A stretch of DNA of 64,000 bases, taken from contig NZ_CADCVZ010000046.1 in the NCBI RefSeq assembly GCF_902806265.1, positions 21,745 through 85,744 on the forward strand. The letters run 5' to 3'. The first letter of the stretch is position 1. Each line of letters opens with the position of its first letter. This DNA is from an uncultured Sphingomonas sp. (GTDB taxonomy: Bacteria > Pseudomonadota > Alphaproteobacteria > Sphingomonadales > Sphingomonadaceae). A model generated the notes under the pieces. It searched no databases. It was not told the origin of the DNA and saw only the letters and a list, made by a program, of their open reading frames with translations. Positions 27,291 to 36,181 of the stretch are shown here, piece by piece. The translations under genes and the position numbers were made by a program.

Positions 27291-28357
27291 TGAACTTTAC
27301 CGTGGACGCTGCCGGGTGCCGCTACGAAGTGGTGGTCGGGCCCCTGGCCAAGGCCGGCCGCCGCCTTGGCGACCTTGCACGAGGCCGTTCCGTGCCGGTG
27401 GTGACGGACGAGCGCATCTGGGCCCTGCACGGTGCCACTCTTTCCGATCTGCTGCATGTCGAGCCGATATTCGTTCCGGAGGGCGAAGCGGCCAAAAGCT
27501 GGGGACAGTTGCAACGGCTGATCGCGCGCTTCGCCGAGCTCAACCTGGACCGCACGAGCCCGTTGCTGGCGTTCGGCGGCGGCTCCGTCGGCGACCTCAC
27601 CGGGCTCGCCGCCAGCCTGTTCAAGCGGGGCTGCCCCGTCGTGCACGTGCCCACCACCCTGCTCGCCCAGGTGGACAGCGCGGTCGGCGGCAAGACCGCG
27701 ATCGACGCCGAGGGGCAGAAGAACCTGGTCGGCACCTTTCACCAGCCCGCGCTGGTGCTGGCGGACGTCGCCCTGCTCGACACGCTCGACGAACGCCAGC
27801 TCCGCGCTGGCTATGCCGAGGTCGTCAAATATGCGCTGATCGGACATGAAGTGCTGTTCGACTGGCTGGAGGACCATCGGGAGGCAATCCTGTCGGGCGA
27901 CCGAACCATGCGGGAGGAAGCCGTCAGCCAGTGCTTTATGGCCAAGGCGCGGCTGGTGGAGGCGGATCCCGAGGACCGCACCGGCCTCCGCGCGCTGCTC
28001 AACCTCGGCCATAGCTTTGGCCATGCGATCGAGTCCGCCGCGGGCCTGGGCACGGTGCTGCACGGTGAGGCGGTGGCGGTCGGCATGGCCTTGGCCTTCG
28101 ACTTCTCGGTGGCATTCGAACTCTGCCCGGCCGACGACGCCGCCCGCGTCCGCCGCCATCTCGCGTCGGCGGGCCTGCCCACCACCATCGGCGAAACCGG
28201 CGTCGACCGCAGCGCGCTCCTCCCGCTGATAGGTGCCGACAAGAAGAACGAGGGCGGCCGCCTCCGCCTGGTCCTGACCGGCGGGATCGGCAATGCCTTC
28301 CTGGCGCCCGACGTGGAGCCGGAGCGCCTCGCCGGCTTCCTCGCCAACGCTGGCTAG
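27287..28357 (+). CDS. aroB: 3-Dehydroquinate synthase
   Basis: A 356-residue NAD- and metal-dependent enzyme making dehydroquinate from DAHP, the second step of the shikimate pathway. Motifs include GGGSVGDLTGLAASLF, the VPTTLLAQVDSAVGGK stretch and the His-containing LGHSFGHAIE metal site. Its ATG overlaps the aroK stop by 4 bases, as in many bacteria. It converges on kefB and shares a CTAG stop overlap at 28354-28357. Confidence 0.95.
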   Translation: MMNFTVDAAGCRYEVVVGPLAKAGRRLGDLARGRSVPVVTDERIWALHGATLSDLLHVEPIFVPEGEAAKSWGQLQRLIARFAELNLDRTSPLLAFGGGSVGDLTGLAASLFKRGCPVVHVPTTLLAQVDSAVGGKTAIDAEGQKNLVGTFHQPALVLADVALLDTLDERQLRAGYAEVVKYALIGHEVLFDWLEDHREAILSGDRTMREEAVSQCFMAKARLVEADPEDRTGLRALLNLGHSFGHAIESAAGLGTVLHGEAVAVGMALAFDFSVAFELCPADDAARVRRHLASAGLPTTIGETGVDRSALLPLIGADKKNEGGRLRLVLTGGIGNAFLAPDVEPERLAGFLANAG

Positions 28358-30120
28358 CTAGGCTCCCTGACCGGCTGCTCGTCCGGCAGGGACCGCTCCG
28401 CCCCGAAACTGCGGTCCTTGCCTGCATGGAGATCGCCCGACTCGCTTTGCAGCTGCAGCCGCTCGCTATCCCGGGTGCGGTACTCCCGTTCGACTCGGCC
28501 CACCTCGCGCTCGGCGATGCCCAGCTGCCGCAGCGCCGCGCTGCCCATCACCACCGCGCTCTCGAACACCTCCCGCTGCATCAATGGAATGCCGAGCCCG
28601 TCCAGCGCGATCATCTGCCGCCGGTCGAACACCCGCACCATGATCAGCGCATGCGGGAACGCTTCCATGATCGGCCGCAGCCGCTCCGGCCCGAGCTCCG
28701 GATCGGCGTGGCAGAACAGGATCGCCTCCGCACTCTCGGCCCCCGCCTGCCGCAGCAGGTCGAGCCGCGTGCCATCGCCATAATAGACCTTGGTGCCGAA
28801 TTCGCCCGCGCGCTCGATCATCTCGGCGCCCAGGTCGATCAGGGTGAGGGGAATGCGCTTGGCCTGGAGCATCTGCGCCACCGTCTGCCCGAAGCGGCCG
28901 TAGCCGACCACGATGGCGTTGGTCTCGGGCGAGAACTCCGGCCCCTCCAGATCGACTTCACCGGCGGGCTGGCGGCGGGCGAGCCATTCGATCAGGCGCA
29001 TCAGGAACGGCGTCGAGACCATCGACAGGGTGACCACTGCGCCGAACAGGCTGGCGGTCGCTGCGTCGATCAGCTGAACCGACCGGGCCTGGGCGAACAG
29101 CACAAAGCCGAACTCGCCCGCCTGGCTCAGCAGCAGGGCCAGGCTGATCGAGCGTCCGGGCATCATCCTGAACGCGCGGGCCAGCGGGTAGAGCAGCGCG
29201 GCCTTGACCCCGATCACCGCCACCGCCAGCCCCAGCACCAGGAAGGGCCGCTGCGCGATCACGCTGAGGTCGAGCAACATGCCGACCGACATAAAGAACA
29301 GGCCGAGCAGGATCGAGCGGAACGGCTCCACGTCGCTTTCCAGCTCATGCCGGTAAGGCGACTCGGCCAGCATCACCCCCGCGACGAATGCGCCCAGCGC
29401 GACCGACAGGTGCAGCCAGTGCATCAGCGCGGAGGCGGCGATCACCGTGAACAGCCCCGCGACCACGAACAGCTCGCGTTCGCTCAAGCGGCCGATCAGC
29501 CGGAATAACGGGTTCAGCAGGTAGCGGCCGGCGACCACCAGGCCGATCACCGCGCCCACCGTGTAGGCCGCCAGCTCCCAGCCGACCGGGTCCTCCGGCC
29601 GCGGCGCCCGCGCCATCGCGGCCACCGCCGTGATCAGCGGGATCAGCGCCAAATCCTGGAACAGCAGGATCGAGAATGCCCGCTCGCCGTAGGGCGTGTT
29701 GAGCTCGCCGGTGGAGCGGAGCATCGGCAGCACCTGCGCGGTCGAGGACAGCGCCAGCGGGAAGCCGAGCGCAACGCTGACCTGCCAGCTGACGCCCAGC
29801 CCGAAGTGGACGATAGCCGCCAGCGCCGCCCCGGCCAGCACCACCTGCGCACCGCCCAGCCCGAGGATGTCGTGTCGGAGCCGCCATAGCCGGCTCGGCT
29901 GCAGCTCCAGCCCGACCAGGAACAACAGCAGTGCGATGCCGATCTCCGACACGCTCATGATGGTCTCGGGCTGGCCGACCAGCCCCAGCACCTGCGGCCC
30001 GACTACCGCCCCGCCGACGATGTAGCCCAGCGTGGCGCCGAGCCCCAGGCGGCGGAAGATGCCCACGAAGAGCAGCGCCGCCCCCAGCATTACTGCCATG
30101 CCGGTGAGGAGCTGGGTCAT
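28354..30120 (-). CDS. KefB-type monovalent cation:proton antiporter (CPA2 family)
   Basis: A 588-residue integral protein: about twelve membrane segments to residue 385, then a cytoplasmic RCK/TrkA-N domain (about 400-520) with the dinucleotide motif AIVVGYGRFGQTVAQML. The SSTAQVLPML and LLFQDLALIPL segments in the membrane part are typical of KefB/KefC. Related proteins exchange potassium for protons and protect against electrophiles through glutathione adducts. It overlaps the IscU-like gene by ATGA, placing it last in radA-cvpA-cysS-iscU-like-kefB. The tail is charged and variable. Confidence 0.85.
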   Translation of the reverse strand: MTQLLTGMAVMLGAALLFVGIFRRLGLGATLGYIVGGAVVGPQVLGLVGQPETIMSVSEIGIALLLFLVGLELQPSRLWRLRHDILGLGGAQVVLAGAALAAIVHFGLGVSWQVSVALGFPLALSSTAQVLPMLRSTGELNTPYGERAFSILLFQDLALIPLITAVAAMARAPRPEDPVGWELAAYTVGAVIGLVVAGRYLLNPLFRLIGRLSERELFVVAGLFTVIAASALMHWLHLSVALGAFVAGVMLAESPYRHELESDVEPFRSILLGLFFMSVGMLLDLSVIAQRPFLVLGLAVAVIGVKAALLYPLARAFRMMPGRSISLALLLSQAGEFGFVLFAQARSVQLIDAATASLFGAVVTLSMVSTPFLMRLIEWLARRQPAGEVDLEGPEFSPETNAIVVGYGRFGQTVAQMLQAKRIPLTLIDLGAEMIERAGEFGTKVYYGDGTRLDLLRQAGAESAEAILFCHADPELGPERLRPIMEAFPHALIMVRVFDRRQMIALDGLGIPLMQREVFESAVVMGSAALRQLGIAEREVGRVEREYRTRDSERLQLQSESGDLHAGKDRSFGAERSLPDEQPVREPS

Positions 30121-30569
30121 CGCTTCTCCTCGTCATCCCGGCGCAGGCCGGGATCCCGAGCGGCGGAGTCCAAAGCCGCGATCAGCGCATCGAACGACAA
30201 CAGCATCGCCCCATGCCGCCCGGTCTTGGCGCGGGCGGGGACAAGGACAGCGAAACCTTCCGGCGGGTCGCCTTGACCGCCGAGCCACGCCGCCAGCGCC
30301 GCGCGGTCAGCTCGCATATCCTCGGCCGGTCGTCCCAGCGCAGAGCCCTGCACCAGAGCCGCGCTCGCCTGCCCAAAGGCGCAGGCCTGCACCTGCTGCG
30401 CAATCTCTGCCACCCGACCCTGCCCGTCCAGCCGCACCTCGGTCCGGATCACGCTCCCGCAGGTCGCGGACCTCTTCTCGCCTCGCCCATGCGGTTCCGC
30501 GAGGCTGGTCCCAGGTGGCAGGGACGCGGCCAGCCGCAAGATCTCGGTCGTATAGAGCGGAGCGTTCAT
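30117..30569 (-). CDS. IscU/NifU-N-like Fe-S scaffold family protein, variant
   Basis: A 150-residue protein of the IscU/SufU/NifU-N fold: LYTTEILRLAASLP, TCGSVIRTEV, then VQACAFGQASAALV. Cys37 and Cys63 match the positions in E. coli IscU, but the residue matching IscU Asp39 is Ser here and the third ligand Cys (IscU Cys106) is missing; no other Cys follows. The C-terminus ends in DPGLRRDDEEKR, which is the translation of an interspersed repeat. The ATG overlaps the cysS stop (ATGA). It may bind metal weakly or serve another role. Confidence 0.75.
   Translation of the reverse strand: MNAPLYTTEILRLAASLPPGTSLAEPHGRGEKRSATCGSVIRTEVRLDGQGRVAEIAQQVQACAFGQASAALVQGSALGRPAEDMRADRAALAAWLGGQGDPPEGFAVLVPARAKTGRHGAMLLSFDALIAALDSAARDPGLRRDDEEKR
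30131..30156. repeat. Single arm of REP-like element inside a gene tail
   Basis: The sequence CGTCATCCCGGCGCAGGCCG and the six bases after it match the arms of the repeats at 1071-1149 and 12128-12209. Here it lies inside the end of the IscU-like coding region and is translated (reverse strand) as RDPGLRRDDE. No second arm is nearby. Confidence 0.65.
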
Positions 30570-31984
30570 GCCCGCCGCCAATTGGTGCCGGAGGGCCCAT
30601 CTTCCAACAGGATGCCGTCGGCTTTGAGCTCGTCGCGGATGCGGTCAGCTTCCGCGAAGTCGCGGCGCTTCTTAGCTTCCGTTCGCACATCAACGGTGGC
30701 CTGGATAACTGCATTGGCGACTTGGTCACTGAACTTGGCCGGGTTCAGGAAGTCCTTCAGTTCCACTGTCATGTTCATCGTGGCCGAGATCGGGCGCATC
30801 AGCGATCCGAAACCGAGCAACTGACCGGCAACGTGCATGTGATGCTTAGCTTTCCCGACTGCGTCCTCGTTGTTCGCGGTCGTAAGCGTCTTTCTAATTC
30901 TACCCAAAGCCGTAATGGCTGCAGGCGTGTTCAGATCGTCTTCTAGTGCGTCGGTCAGTTCAGACGGCGCCTCGTCTTCTATGTACGAGACTTCTTGCAC
31001 TTTGCGCAGGGCGTTCTGCAGGCCTTCCAGCGTCGCCTTGCTCTGGACGATCAGGCTCTCCGTCCACGGCAGCGGCTGCCGATAGTGCGCGCTCAGCAGC
31101 GCCAGCCGCAGCACCTCGCCGCGGTGCCCTTGGCTCAGCAATTCGTTCACCAGCACCGTGTTGCCCAGGCTCTTGGACATCTTCTCCGAGCCGAAATCCA
31201 CAAACCCGTTGTGCATCCAATAGCGCGCCAGCGGCTTGCCCCCGTGCGCGCAGCGGCTTTGCGCGGCCTCGTTCTCATGGTGCGGGAAGACGAGGTCGAT
31301 GCCGCCGCCGTGGATGTCGATCGTCTCGCCCAGGTGCTGGCGGATCATCGCCGAACACTCGATATGCCAGCCCGGCCGTCCCCGCCCCCATGGGCTCTCC
31401 CAGCCGATCACGTCGGTCGCGCTCGGCTTCCATAGCACGAAGTCGCCGGGGTTCCGCTTGTAGGGCGCAACCTCGACCCGCGCGCCGGCCAGCATCGCCT
31501 CGCGGTCGCGGCGGCTGAGCACGCCATAGTGGGGGTCCGAGCTCACGTCGAACAGCACATGGCCTTCCGCGGCATAGGCGTTGCCCGACGCGACCAGCTC
31601 GCCGATCATCGCCCCCATGGCCGCGATCTCCTGGGTGGCATGAGGCGCGATGTCCGGGTCCTCGACGCCGAGCGCGCGCATGTCGTCGAGGTAGGCCGCC
31701 TCGTAGCGCGCGGTGATCACCTCAGGCGCGACGCCCTCGCTCCGCACCGCTTCGATGATCTTGTCGTCCACGTCCGTGATGTTGCGGGCGTAGGTGAGCT
31801 GATGCTCGGGGTAGCTGTGCTTGAGCAGTCGCCGGAGCACGTCGAACGCTACGGCGGGCCGCGCGTTGCCGATGTGCGCGCGCCCGTACACCGTCGGCCC
31901 GCACACATACATGGTGATGCGGCCAGGCTCGCCGGGCGTGAATTCCCGCTTCTCGCGCGTCATAGTATCGTACAGGCGGATCAT
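30566..31984 (-). CDS. cysS: Cysteinyl-tRNA synthetase
   Basis: A 472-residue class I synthetase. The HIGH-like motif is GRAHIGNARP, the zinc ligands include Cys in MYVCGPTVYG and the later ECSAM and HHENE segments, and the KMSKS loop is EKMSKSLGN. The C-terminal DALR-type region ends KKRRDFAEADRIRDEL. The start at ATG 31984 overlaps the cvpA stop by ATGA; a further 32 upstream codons fall inside cvpA and are not used. It attaches cysteine to tRNA-Cys. Confidence 0.96.
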   Translation of the reverse strand: MIRLYDTMTREKREFTPGEPGRITMYVCGPTVYGRAHIGNARPAVAFDVLRRLLKHSYPEHQLTYARNITDVDDKIIEAVRSEGVAPEVITARYEAAYLDDMRALGVEDPDIAPHATQEIAAMGAMIGELVASGNAYAAEGHVLFDVSSDPHYGVLSRRDREAMLAGARVEVAPYKRNPGDFVLWKPSATDVIGWESPWGRGRPGWHIECSAMIRQHLGETIDIHGGGIDLVFPHHENEAAQSRCAHGGKPLARYWMHNGFVDFGSEKMSKSLGNTVLVNELLSQGHRGEVLRLALLSAHYRQPLPWTESLIVQSKATLEGLQNALRKVQEVSYIEDEAPSELTDALEDDLNTPAAITALGRIRKTLTTANNEDAVGKAKHHMHVAGQLLGFGSLMRPISATMNMTVELKDFLNPAKFSDQVANAVIQATVDVRTEAKKRRDFAEADRIRDELKADGILLEDGPSGTNWRRA

Positions 31985-32490
31985 CGGTTGGCTTCGGTCC
32001 CGCGATAGGATTGCACCCCGTCCACGATCGCGCGGGCGGTGGCGTTCAGGAGCGGAAAGGTCTGCGACCGCCGCATCCACTCGGGCCGCTCGGCCGTCGC
32101 GCCATACACCATGTCGGTGCCGAGGTTCGCCAGCAGGAACACCAGCGTCGCCCCGACCAGCCCCTTGAGCATCCCGAACCCGCCGCCCAGAAACCGGTCA
32201 ACCGGCCCCAGCACCGACTTGCGGGACCGTTTGCCCAGCGACCGCGCGAGCAGCCGGAACAGGATGAACACCGGCAGGAAGATGACTGCAAACCCCAGCG
32301 CCGCCGAAGCCGGAGCGCTCGACGTCCACCCCGCGACGCCCGCGCTCACCGGCTCGTGGAACAGTAGCAGCGCAACGATCCCCGCAAGCCATGCGCCCAG
32401 CGCCAGCAGCTCATGCACGAACCCGCGCACGAACCCCACCAGCGCTCCGCCGGCGAGCATCAGGATGACGAAGATGTCGAGCGCGCTCAC
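31981..32490 (-). CDS. cvpA: CvpA family membrane protein
   Basis: A 169-residue protein with a GTG start and about four hydrophobic segments, opening MSALDIFVILMLAGGALVGF as in CvpA. The polar tail carries charged residues. CvpA homologues are linked to colicin V production, bile and envelope-stress tolerance and often sit by purF; here the neighbours are radA and cysS. The stop overlaps the cysS start by 4 bases, and radA ends 10 bases upstream. Confidence 0.85.
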   Translation of the reverse strand: MSALDIFVILMLAGGALVGFVRGFVHELLALGAWLAGIVALLLFHEPVSAGVAGWTSSAPASAALGFAVIFLPVFILFRLLARSLGKRSRKSVLGPVDRFLGGGFGMLKGLVGATLVFLLANLGTDMVYGATAERPEWMRRSQTFPLLNATARAIVDGVQSYRGTEANR

Positions 32491-32499
32491 GGGTGCGGG

Positions 32500-33864
32500 C
32501 TAGCGCCCGAGGATGCGATCGACAAGCTGACGCAGCTGCCCGAAGCGTGCGGTCTTGATCCCGTTCGACTTGTCCGCCCCACCCGGCACCCAGGCCTCCT
32601 CGAACCCCAGCTTGGCCGCTTCCTTAAGCCGCAGCGCGGTATGCGCCACGGGCCGAACCTCGCCCGACAGCGCAACCTCGCCCAACACTACCGCCTCCGC
32701 CGGCACCGGCCGCTCGGCCAGCGCCGACACCAGCGCCGCCGCGACCGCCAGGTCGGCCGCGGGGTCCTGCAGCCGGTACCCGCCCGCGACGTTCAGATAG
32801 ACCTCCGCATTGGCAAAGCTCACCCCGCAGCGTGCCTCCAGCACCGCCAGCAGCATTGCCAGCCGCCCGCCGTCCCAGCCCACCGCCGAGCGCCTGGGCG
32901 TCGCCCCGCTCGCCAGCCGCATGGTCAGCGCCTGTATCTCAACCAGCACCGGCCGGGTGCCCTCCAGCGCCGGGAAGATCGCCGTTCCGCTCACCGGATC
33001 GTCGCGCTTGGTCAGGAACAGCGCGCTCGGGTTTGGCACCTCCGCCAGGCCAGCGCCTTCCATCGCGAACACGCCGATCTCGTCCGTCCCGCCGAACCGG
33101 TTCTTCACCGCGCGCAGGATGCGGTACTGATGGCTGCGCTCGCCTTCGAAGTTGAGCACCGCGTCGACCATATGCTCCAGCACGCGCGGCCCCGCGATGC
33201 TGCCGTCCTTGGTGACGTGCCCGACCAGGATCAGCGCCGTGCCTCGCTCCTTGGCGAAGCGGATCAGCTCCAGCGCGCTCGCCCGCACCTGGCTGACCGT
33301 CCCCGGCGCACCCTCGATCAGGTCGGAATGCATGGTCTGGACGGAGTCGATCACCAGCAGCGCCGGCGCCGGCCCGCTGCCCACGGTCGTGAGAATGTCC
33401 CGCACCGAAGTGACCGCTGCCAGCTGGACGGGCGCTCCGCCGAGCCCCAGCCGCAGCGCCCGCAGCCGCACTTGGTCGACCGCTTCCTCGCCCGAGATGT
33501 ACACTGCGCCTCGCCCCGCCGCCGCGACCTTGGCCGCGGCCTGCAGCAGCAGGGTCGACTTGCCGATCCCCGGATCGCCCGCCAGCAGCATCGCCGAGCC
33601 CGGCACAATCCCGCCGCCGATCGCCCGGTCGAGCTCGGCGATCCCACTCGGCACCCGCTCCGGCAGCGGGATGTCCGCGTCCAGCCCGACAAGTTCCACC
33701 GCCCGCCCGCCCGCTGACAGGTCGTGCTTGGCCGAGAAGACAGTAACGTTGCTCGCCTCCGCCACCAGCGTGTTCCACTCGGCACAGTCCGGGCACTGCC
33801 CCTGCCAGCGGGACTGGACCGACCCGCAGGCCTGGCAGATGTAACGCGATTTGAGCTTGGCCAT
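32500..33864 (-). CDS. radA: DNA repair protein RadA
   Basis: A 454-residue protein with an N-terminal zinc ribbon (CQACG, CPDC), a RecA-like ATPase (Walker A GDPGIGKSTLLLQAA near 94), the RadA-specific KNRFG motif, and a C-terminal Lon-like domain. It drives branch migration at recombination intermediates. It heads the operon with cvpA and cysS. On the other side a short gap separates it from the divergent alpha/beta hydrolase. Confidence 0.96.
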   Translation of the reverse strand: MAKLKSRYICQACGSVQSRWQGQCPDCAEWNTLVAEASNVTVFSAKHDLSAGGRAVELVGLDADIPLPERVPSGIAELDRAIGGGIVPGSAMLLAGDPGIGKSTLLLQAAAKVAAAGRGAVYISGEEAVDQVRLRALRLGLGGAPVQLAAVTSVRDILTTVGSGPAPALLVIDSVQTMHSDLIEGAPGTVSQVRASALELIRFAKERGTALILVGHVTKDGSIAGPRVLEHMVDAVLNFEGERSHQYRILRAVKNRFGGTDEIGVFAMEGAGLAEVPNPSALFLTKRDDPVSGTAIFPALEGTRPVLVEIQALTMRLASGATPRRSAVGWDGGRLAMLLAVLEARCGVSFANAEVYLNVAGGYRLQDPAADLAVAAALVSALAERPVPAEAVVLGEVALSGEVRPVAHTALRLKEAAKLGFEEAWVPGGADKSNGIKTARFGQLRQLVDRILGR

Positions 33865-33955
33865 CGGTCACTTCACCTAATGTGCGGTCTTCGGGACGGC
33901 AACGTTCGTCCGTACGGCTCGTTTAGCCGCCGACCTCCACCCGAAAGGACCCACC

Positions 33956-34837
33956 ATGCCCTACGCCACGGCCAAGGACGGCACCAAGCTCTTCTACAAG
34001 GATTGGGGCCGCGGCGACCCGGTGGTCCTCCTGCACGGCTGGCCGCTCACCGGCGACACCTTCGACGATCTCGCCATCAAGCTCGTCGAGGCCGGCAAGC
34101 GCTGCATCATCCCCGACCGTCGGGGCTTCGGCCGCTCGGACCAGCCGTGGAATGGTTACGACTACGACACCTTCGCCGACGACGTCGCGGCGGTGCTGGA
34201 GGAAGCCCGCATCGCGCAGCCGGTGGCCCTGGTTGGCTTTTCCATGGGCGGCGGCGAGGTCGCGCGCTTCCTTTCCAAGCAGGGCCGGCAACGCGTCAGC
34301 CATGCCGTGCTGCTCGGTTCGGTCGTGCCCAAGGTCGCGCAGTCCGACGACCACCCCGACGGCGTGCCCCAGGCGAAGCTTCAGGAGATCACGCAGCAGA
34401 TGCAGAGTGACCGCTACGGCTTCCTCCAGACCTTTCTTAAGCAATTCTATGGCGTCGGAATCATCAGTCATCCCGTCAGCCAGGGCGTGCTCGACGCGAG
34501 CTTTCAGCAGGCGAGCATGGCCGGTGCGCGTCCGACCTATGCGGCGGCGCAGGCCTGGGCGACCACCGACTTCCGTCCCGATCTGCCGGCCTTCCAGGGT
34601 GTGCCGACGCTGATCATCCACGGCTCGAGCGACGCCAACGTGCCCGCCGCCGGTACCGGTCGCAAGGCCGCCGAAGCGATCCGCCACGCACAATATATCG
34701 AGTATGACGGCAGCCCCCACGGCTTGTTCGAGACCGACAAGAAACGACTCGCCCGTGACGTGGTCGAGTTCCTCACGGCCGGCAGCCGCGGTACCACCGC
34801 CGACACCAGCGCCAGCGCGATCCCGCTGACGCGCTAG
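33956..34837 (+). CDS. Alpha/beta hydrolase (non-heme chloroperoxidase-like)
   Basis: A 293-residue hydrolase of the alpha/beta fold. The oxyanion HGWPLTG, nucleophile elbow GFSMGGGEV (Ser), the loop Asp in HGSSDANV and the His in DGSPHGLF are present. The PDRRGFGRSDQPWNGYDYDTF segment and GVGIISHPVSQ core are typical of cofactor-free perhydrolases annotated as chloroperoxidase. The natural substrate is unknown. The C-terminal 15 residues are low-complexity Thr/Ser/Ala. A perfect hairpin follows. Confidence 0.87.
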   Translation: MPYATAKDGTKLFYKDWGRGDPVVLLHGWPLTGDTFDDLAIKLVEAGKRCIIPDRRGFGRSDQPWNGYDYDTFADDVAAVLEEARIAQPVALVGFSMGGGEVARFLSKQGRQRVSHAVLLGSVVPKVAQSDDHPDGVPQAKLQEITQQMQSDRYGFLQTFLKQFYGVGIISHPVSQGVLDASFQQASMAGARPTYAAAQAWATTDFRPDLPAFQGVPTLIIHGSSDANVPAAGTGRKAAEAIRHAQYIEYDGSPHGLFETDKKRLARDVVEFLTAGSRGTTADTSASAIPLTR

Positions 34838-34838
34838 C

Positions 34839-34881
34839 CGTTATTGCGAGCCGCAGGCGAAGCCTGCGGCTCGCAATAACG
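34839..34881. terminator. Perfect 20-bp hairpin, probable bidirectional terminator
   Basis: Bases 34839-34858 and 34862-34881 are exact reverse complements, leaving a three-base GAA loop. The outer arm reads CGTTATTGCGAG, close to the ATTGCGA of the repeat at 54031-54129. It begins two bases past the hydrolase stop and ends 5 bases before the convergent gene's stop, so it probably ends transcription from both sides. Confidence 0.75.
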
Positions 34882-34886
34882 AGGCC

Positions 34887-35126
34887 TCAGACCGCCCGCG
34901 CCTTCAACCGCCCGCCCGCATCCACCGGATCGTTCCCGGTGATCGCATGCCAGCCCTTGCGGAAGCCGTACTGCACCGCCCAGCCGAGCGCATAGGTTGC
35001 GACCAGCGGCGCAATCCCGCGGATCGCCTTCTCCGCAACGGTGCCGACGATCAGGCCCTTGATCCCGCTGTCGCCGTCGCCTCGATCGACCGCGTAGCCG
35101 ATGAGCGCGCCTAGTAGATTGGCCAT
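34887..35126 (-). CDS. Conserved-looking hypothetical protein, 79 residues
   Basis: A 79-residue protein opening MANLLGALIGYAVDRGDGDS, with two mildly hydrophobic helices (residues 4-14 and about 38-54, APLVATYALGWAVQYG) and a basic tail (RLKARAV). A strong AAGGAG lies 7 bases before the ATG. I do not recognise a family; it looks like a small membrane-associated protein. It converges on the hydrolase across the perfect hairpin and appears monocistronic. Confidence 0.65.
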   Translation of the reverse strand: MANLLGALIGYAVDRGDGDSGIKGLIVGTVAEKAIRGIAPLVATYALGWAVQYGFRKGWHAITGNDPVDAGGRLKARAV

Positions 35127-35191
35127 CTTTCAACTCCTTAGCTTGTCGCAGGGTCAGCGGACGCGGAGCGCAGGAGTTCCCCGGGCACTAC

Positions 35192-36019
35192 TCAGTAGGT
35201 CGGCTGCAGCAGCCCCTCGATAACATGATGTTGCTCGATCATCTCGACCTGCTCCACTACGCGGCAAGTCAAGTGGTCCCGCACCCGCGCCGGCAGACCG
35301 GCAAGATACTCGGGCGTCACCTGCAGGTCGTGATGATGCGCGTTGATTCCGTCCGGCGCATCTACCCCCACCACCAGCACCGGCCGCGGCTCGTTCGAGC
35401 GGTTGGCGGTACCACGGTGGATGGTCAGCGCCGAGCGGGCCGAGATGTCGCCGCGCTGCGGCAGCTTTTGCTGCGCCTTTTCGATGTACCGCCCCCATAG
35501 CTCGCGCGCCGGAAACATGTCGTCCTTGGCGCCGCTAATATCGTCCCACTGTGTGCCGGGCGCGACCTCGAACGGTCCATGTTCGGGCCGCGTGTCGACG
35601 GTGGTCAGATTGAACGCCAGGCTGTTCAGCCGCCGCCCGACCAGAGTCTCGGGCGGCGAAGGGAAATCGCGGTGCCACGGCTGGTCCTCCGCGCCCGGGA
35701 ACGGGATGTCATAGCCAACCTCCACGATCCGGTAGTCCGGTCCCAGCACCGCCTCGCATACCGCCACGAACCAGGGGTGCGTGACAATGTCGACGAAGCC
35801 GCTGATCTTCTCCGGCGAAACCTCGACATAGAAGCGGTGCGGCCCCCGGGGCAGCGCTCCGCCGGGCCGGTCCTTGACCTCGTCGAACGAGCGCCAGATG
35901 TCCGCCGCCAGCGCGTCCGCCCACTCGCGCGGGAAAGCGCCCTTCAGCCCGATGACCCCGTCGCCGTACAGCCCGCCCATGATGGCGGCGGCGTCATATT
36001 GCTCCGCTTGCACAACCAC
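35192..36019 (-). CDS. Phytanoyl-CoA dioxygenase (PhyH) family protein
   Basis: A 275-residue Fe(II)/2-oxoglutarate-type dioxygenase. The facial-triad HxD is WHRDFPSPP, followed by LTTVDTRPEHGPFEVAPGT, and the distal His is in HRGTANRSNEPRP, next to the usual Arg that binds 2-oxoglutarate. The substrate is unknown. I use GTG 36019, with GGAG seven bases upstream; the frame could run further but becomes basic and unconserved. The protein is not next to a pathway, and the divergent neighbour is a GNAT. Confidence 0.82.
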   Translation of the reverse strand: MVVQAEQYDAAAIMGGLYGDGVIGLKGAFPREWADALAADIWRSFDEVKDRPGGALPRGPHRFYVEVSPEKISGFVDIVTHPWFVAVCEAVLGPDYRIVEVGYDIPFPGAEDQPWHRDFPSPPETLVGRRLNSLAFNLTTVDTRPEHGPFEVAPGTQWDDISGAKDDMFPARELWGRYIEKAQQKLPQRGDISARSALTIHRGTANRSNEPRPVLVVGVDAPDGINAHHHDLQVTPEYLAGLPARVRDHLTCRVVEQVEMIEQHHVIEGLLQPTY

Positions 36020-36181
36020 TTGCCTACTCCGGTTCAGCGCGGAACTAGTCTGCTCCGGTCGAGAACTGAAGTCGAGGTAGAACCGTCCCCAGCACTGCCG
36101 GGCCCTCGCCCTCGACCACGGCACAGGTGAGGGCCGCTGCGCCTATTGCAGACACCGGGCGACGGTGGCACCGCCCAGTTC

